This document shows, piece by piece, positions 63,101-64,000 of a stretch of DNA of 64,000 nucleotides. The DNA is from Prevotellaceae bacterium (lineage in GTDB: Bacteria > Bacteroidota > Bacteroidia > Bacteroidales > UBA932): contig JAISBU010000004.1 of the NCBI GenBank assembly GCA_031266015.1, forward strand, positions 79,521 through 143,520, written 5' to 3'. Positions within the stretch are counted from its first letter, which is position 1. Each line of letters begins with the position of its first letter. Made by a program: the position numbers and the translations under genes. Under the pieces are notes generated by a model. That model was given only the letters and a program-made list of their open reading frames with translations. It was not told the origin of the DNA and did not search any database.

Positions 63101-64000
63101 AGTACGGTGAAAAGCTGGACGTGGATACCGCTAAGCTGCCGATGTTTGAAGAAATACAAAAAAATACGAGTACATCAGCGGAGCAATCAGCCATTACTTT
63201 TGACCAAGTTAAGCAAATGGTGGATGTTATCCTTGCCATAGCCGAATTTCTTGATGAAAGCGAAGACAATAATCCACCTGTAATAAAGCAATTATTTGAG
63301 GATTTGGAAGATTGGCAAATACAGACATTGATAAAAAAATCGTCAACTTTGAACGAGTTCAAAGCAGACCTTTTAAAAGAGCTTGCGAGTAAAATTACGG
63401 ACAAAATAAAGGAGCCCATAGAGCAAACGGAGCAAAAAGCGCAGAATTTTATCAGCACAAAAATAAATGGATTGGCAGACACGGCAATGCAACCCGTAGT
63501 GGCGTTAATGAACGAAGCTTTTGAAAAAGCGCGCCCTAGCCTGCTGGCGCTGTCGCCCAAGGATTCTGCGATTATCAACAAGTCCATCACCGCCGCAAAA
63601 AAAGCCATTGTGGGCAACATTGATAAGGCGGTAAAGGAGGCGGTGGATACGGAAATTGTAGGCGCCGTCAACGGGTTTATTCACTCCGCCATAGCAGGGC
63701 GCGTGTACGGCCTGGTAGACTCCATTGTGGGAAAGAGCCTGTACTCCTTAGCCGAGGGGCAAAAGCCCGACTTCAGCAATGTAGGCGATGAGCTAGGCGG
63801 CGCGCTAACGGGTATGGGGCAGGACGTGGTGAAGTTCGTGTCGCTGGACAACATCGGCGCCATGCTGGGCAACACCGCCACCGCCGCGTGGAATAACGTG
63901 GACATGATGAAAATTATGGACGACATTACGCGCGAGCTGACCAAGCAGGGGCTCAACCAGTACGTGAGCGACCAGGCCACCAAGGCCGTGCAGGGTGCGG
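60169..64000 (+). CDS. Giant secreted TANFOR-like protein (partial, runs off the right edge)
   Basis: Starts ATG 60169 and stays open to the window end: 1277 codons, with more beyond. Signal peptide KKLLGLLLLLLPLFGGAQ, then a domain like the TANFOR N-terminus (YPVSVNGFFVQPRIFISDYL, LRFNDLTEPPREVYLRLSM), fibronectin/Ig-like stretches (RYTYTITASDADGRDVFKNR, KAFAWQVKATTGLQEVAQSA), long beta-rich regions, and helical coiled segments past residue 1000 (LDELSQIAQQYGEKLDVDTA). TANFOR proteins are very large secreted proteins of Bacteroidota with unknown role. GC-rich, unlike the AT-rich effector modules. A 3' end reading DFSAKVEL is predicted from the two displaced tails upstream. Confidence 0.65.
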   Translation, partial: MYEKKLKHCVKKLLGLLLLLLPLFGGAQVRYPVSVNGFFVQPRIFISDYLLAGSGNIRAGLRFNDLTEPPREVYLRLSMESATAKLESNPNHWFTPITLSPGELVSLSDIDFAEYLSLDRLLFRGVDKSAVVRSGRLPEGLYTFRLQVLDYRSREVIGSATPFTVMLRLNPPPALIFPRNGSVINCDIAQNVLFQWQLNSPFVTPLNTSYTLALYEVNDDAQLPQAALANGQVRQAYVSEPAAELSRLYSAFEPLLECGKRYTYTITASDADGRDVFKNRGQSEAGWFYYGYPTGGAIPLTYPPNGGAFAISSKKTLRWGGSDKFLPNQPASYHVKMVELAEGDDPEEAMTRRAFLEHSTREGRQPDGGQVDLSGLGSAKAFAWQVKATTGLQEVAQSAVYTFEGAPLVEEFYAGTHLLKVVRGQGSFGSYSGEAEVTLGKDGKTYTIPFKDISLNSSSGLYTLGSDIVVPIPQGFGNITLAAQVERNGEATFFPDSLRVSPDGLALHGRITWAYPFAVDAKEKPYVRTKPTWASFNDLTLSGTADLAAGNTFALLEPMSFTMALDEASRIIFDKNEHRLWFRGHMVAPQSVRGVKEAAYRLYFQDFEQLFYNTVSGYACGNKTYTIPNTNLLLHPQTYTLDLDDTQSAGKLADKPEWQGIYYDRFTVEYPTTLDDMRQVIPAQLIAHRFEEADSSYAYLQASGLMLGIFDRGFGEDEVAGFNCFPSVFNEWRLIVESSRVKSGHLKGSIRLPLISPTLRYPYTVPISPLGLQTGYLDQTLDNTTFEHHPDGGEQHITFTILRAVFADRNRLVLNVDMNYHYLNTTFAGLQGLTIWGRGYEAGFGTPGGTMALTHQQTAMVKGFETTFDHVGAGRNGNLYAVGVSGKMNMGEDVTGVGGAPIANFYSVVENPLLAGVPKSGGNLYENTPVASNEGSGFTPTSDVGVPREGEEVVIDMRIAGFEEKNELLDELSQIAQQYGEKLDVDTAKLPMFEEIQKNTSTSAEQSAITFDQVKQMVDVILAIAEFLDESEDNNPPVIKQLFEDLEDWQIQTLIKKSSTLNEFKADLLKELASKITDKIKEPIEQTEQKAQNFISTKINGLADTAMQPVVALMNEAFEKARPSLLALSPKDSAIINKSITAAKKAIVGNIDKAVKEAVDTEIVGAVNGFIHSAIAGRVYGLVDSIVGKSLYSLAEGQKPDFSNVGDELGGALTGMGQDVVKFVSLDNIGAMLGNTATAAWNNVDMMKIMDDITRELTKQGLNQYVSDQATKAVQGA

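Noticed and set aside
1..64000. CRISPR array, tRNA, rRNA, or diversity-generating retroelement
   Set aside because: No regular direct repeats with spacers, no cloverleaf with a T-loop signature, no rRNA segments and no reverse transcriptase were seen on either strand.

Overview
The window looks like a Bacteroidota chromosome. The evidence is secreted proteins carrying type IX secretion (T9SS) sorting domains, a DUF4954 protein, a futalosine-pathway menaquinone gene (mqnA), a Dps-like (DPSL) ferritin, TAnnTTTG promoter boxes, and no clear Shine-Dalgarno usage. Order or genus cannot be fixed from the sequence. No tRNA, rRNA or CRISPR array was seen.

Layout. 1-4070 holds leftward core genes: partial nagB, DUF4954, mnmD and truA. 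4256-10700 is an AT-rich island on the minus strand, bounded by two related hairpin/direct repeats. It is one tight six-gene operon: Xre controller, putative PD-(D/E)XK endonuclease, DNA methyltransferase, NdpA-like protein, RelA/SpoT-domain protein and a second NdpA-like protein. 10972-39260 is mostly housekeeping: corA, mqnA, purB, a tandem pair of DUF559-like nucleases, a T9SS pectate lyase, a DPSL ferritin, clpB, an acyltransferase, a TPR protein, ribH, yebC, a cytidylate-kinase-like protein, a MATE exporter, murI, rsmE, two ECF sigma factors, uvrA, a lipoprotein and trpS. Its gaps hold a 6S-like rod-shaped RNA candidate, another foldable element, a decayed class A beta-lactamase remnant, two unlisted tiny ORFs and several terminators.

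39403-64000 is a large accessory region that opens with a decayed tyrosine recombinase. It holds a T9SS type B PKD protein, a fibronectin-III protein, a giant PKD/T9SS type A protein and a TANFOR-like giant that runs off the edge. Among them are three copies of a secreted tail-collar protein and three secreted proteins that share an N-terminal domain but differ in their C-terminal enzyme-like domains (DUF5675-like, GH19 chitinase/endolysin, lytic-transglycosylase-like). Each of these is followed at once by a secreted partner, two of which share a C-terminal SH3 domain. An orphan GH19 module, a truncated giant-gene tail and a signal-peptide/tail chimera lie between the cassettes. I read this as a reshuffling, polymorphic effector/immunity-like locus aimed at cell walls. 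That reading is inference from architecture, and is the most unusual thing in the window. The second is the NdpA/RelA-SpoT/NdpA trio inside the restriction-modification operon.
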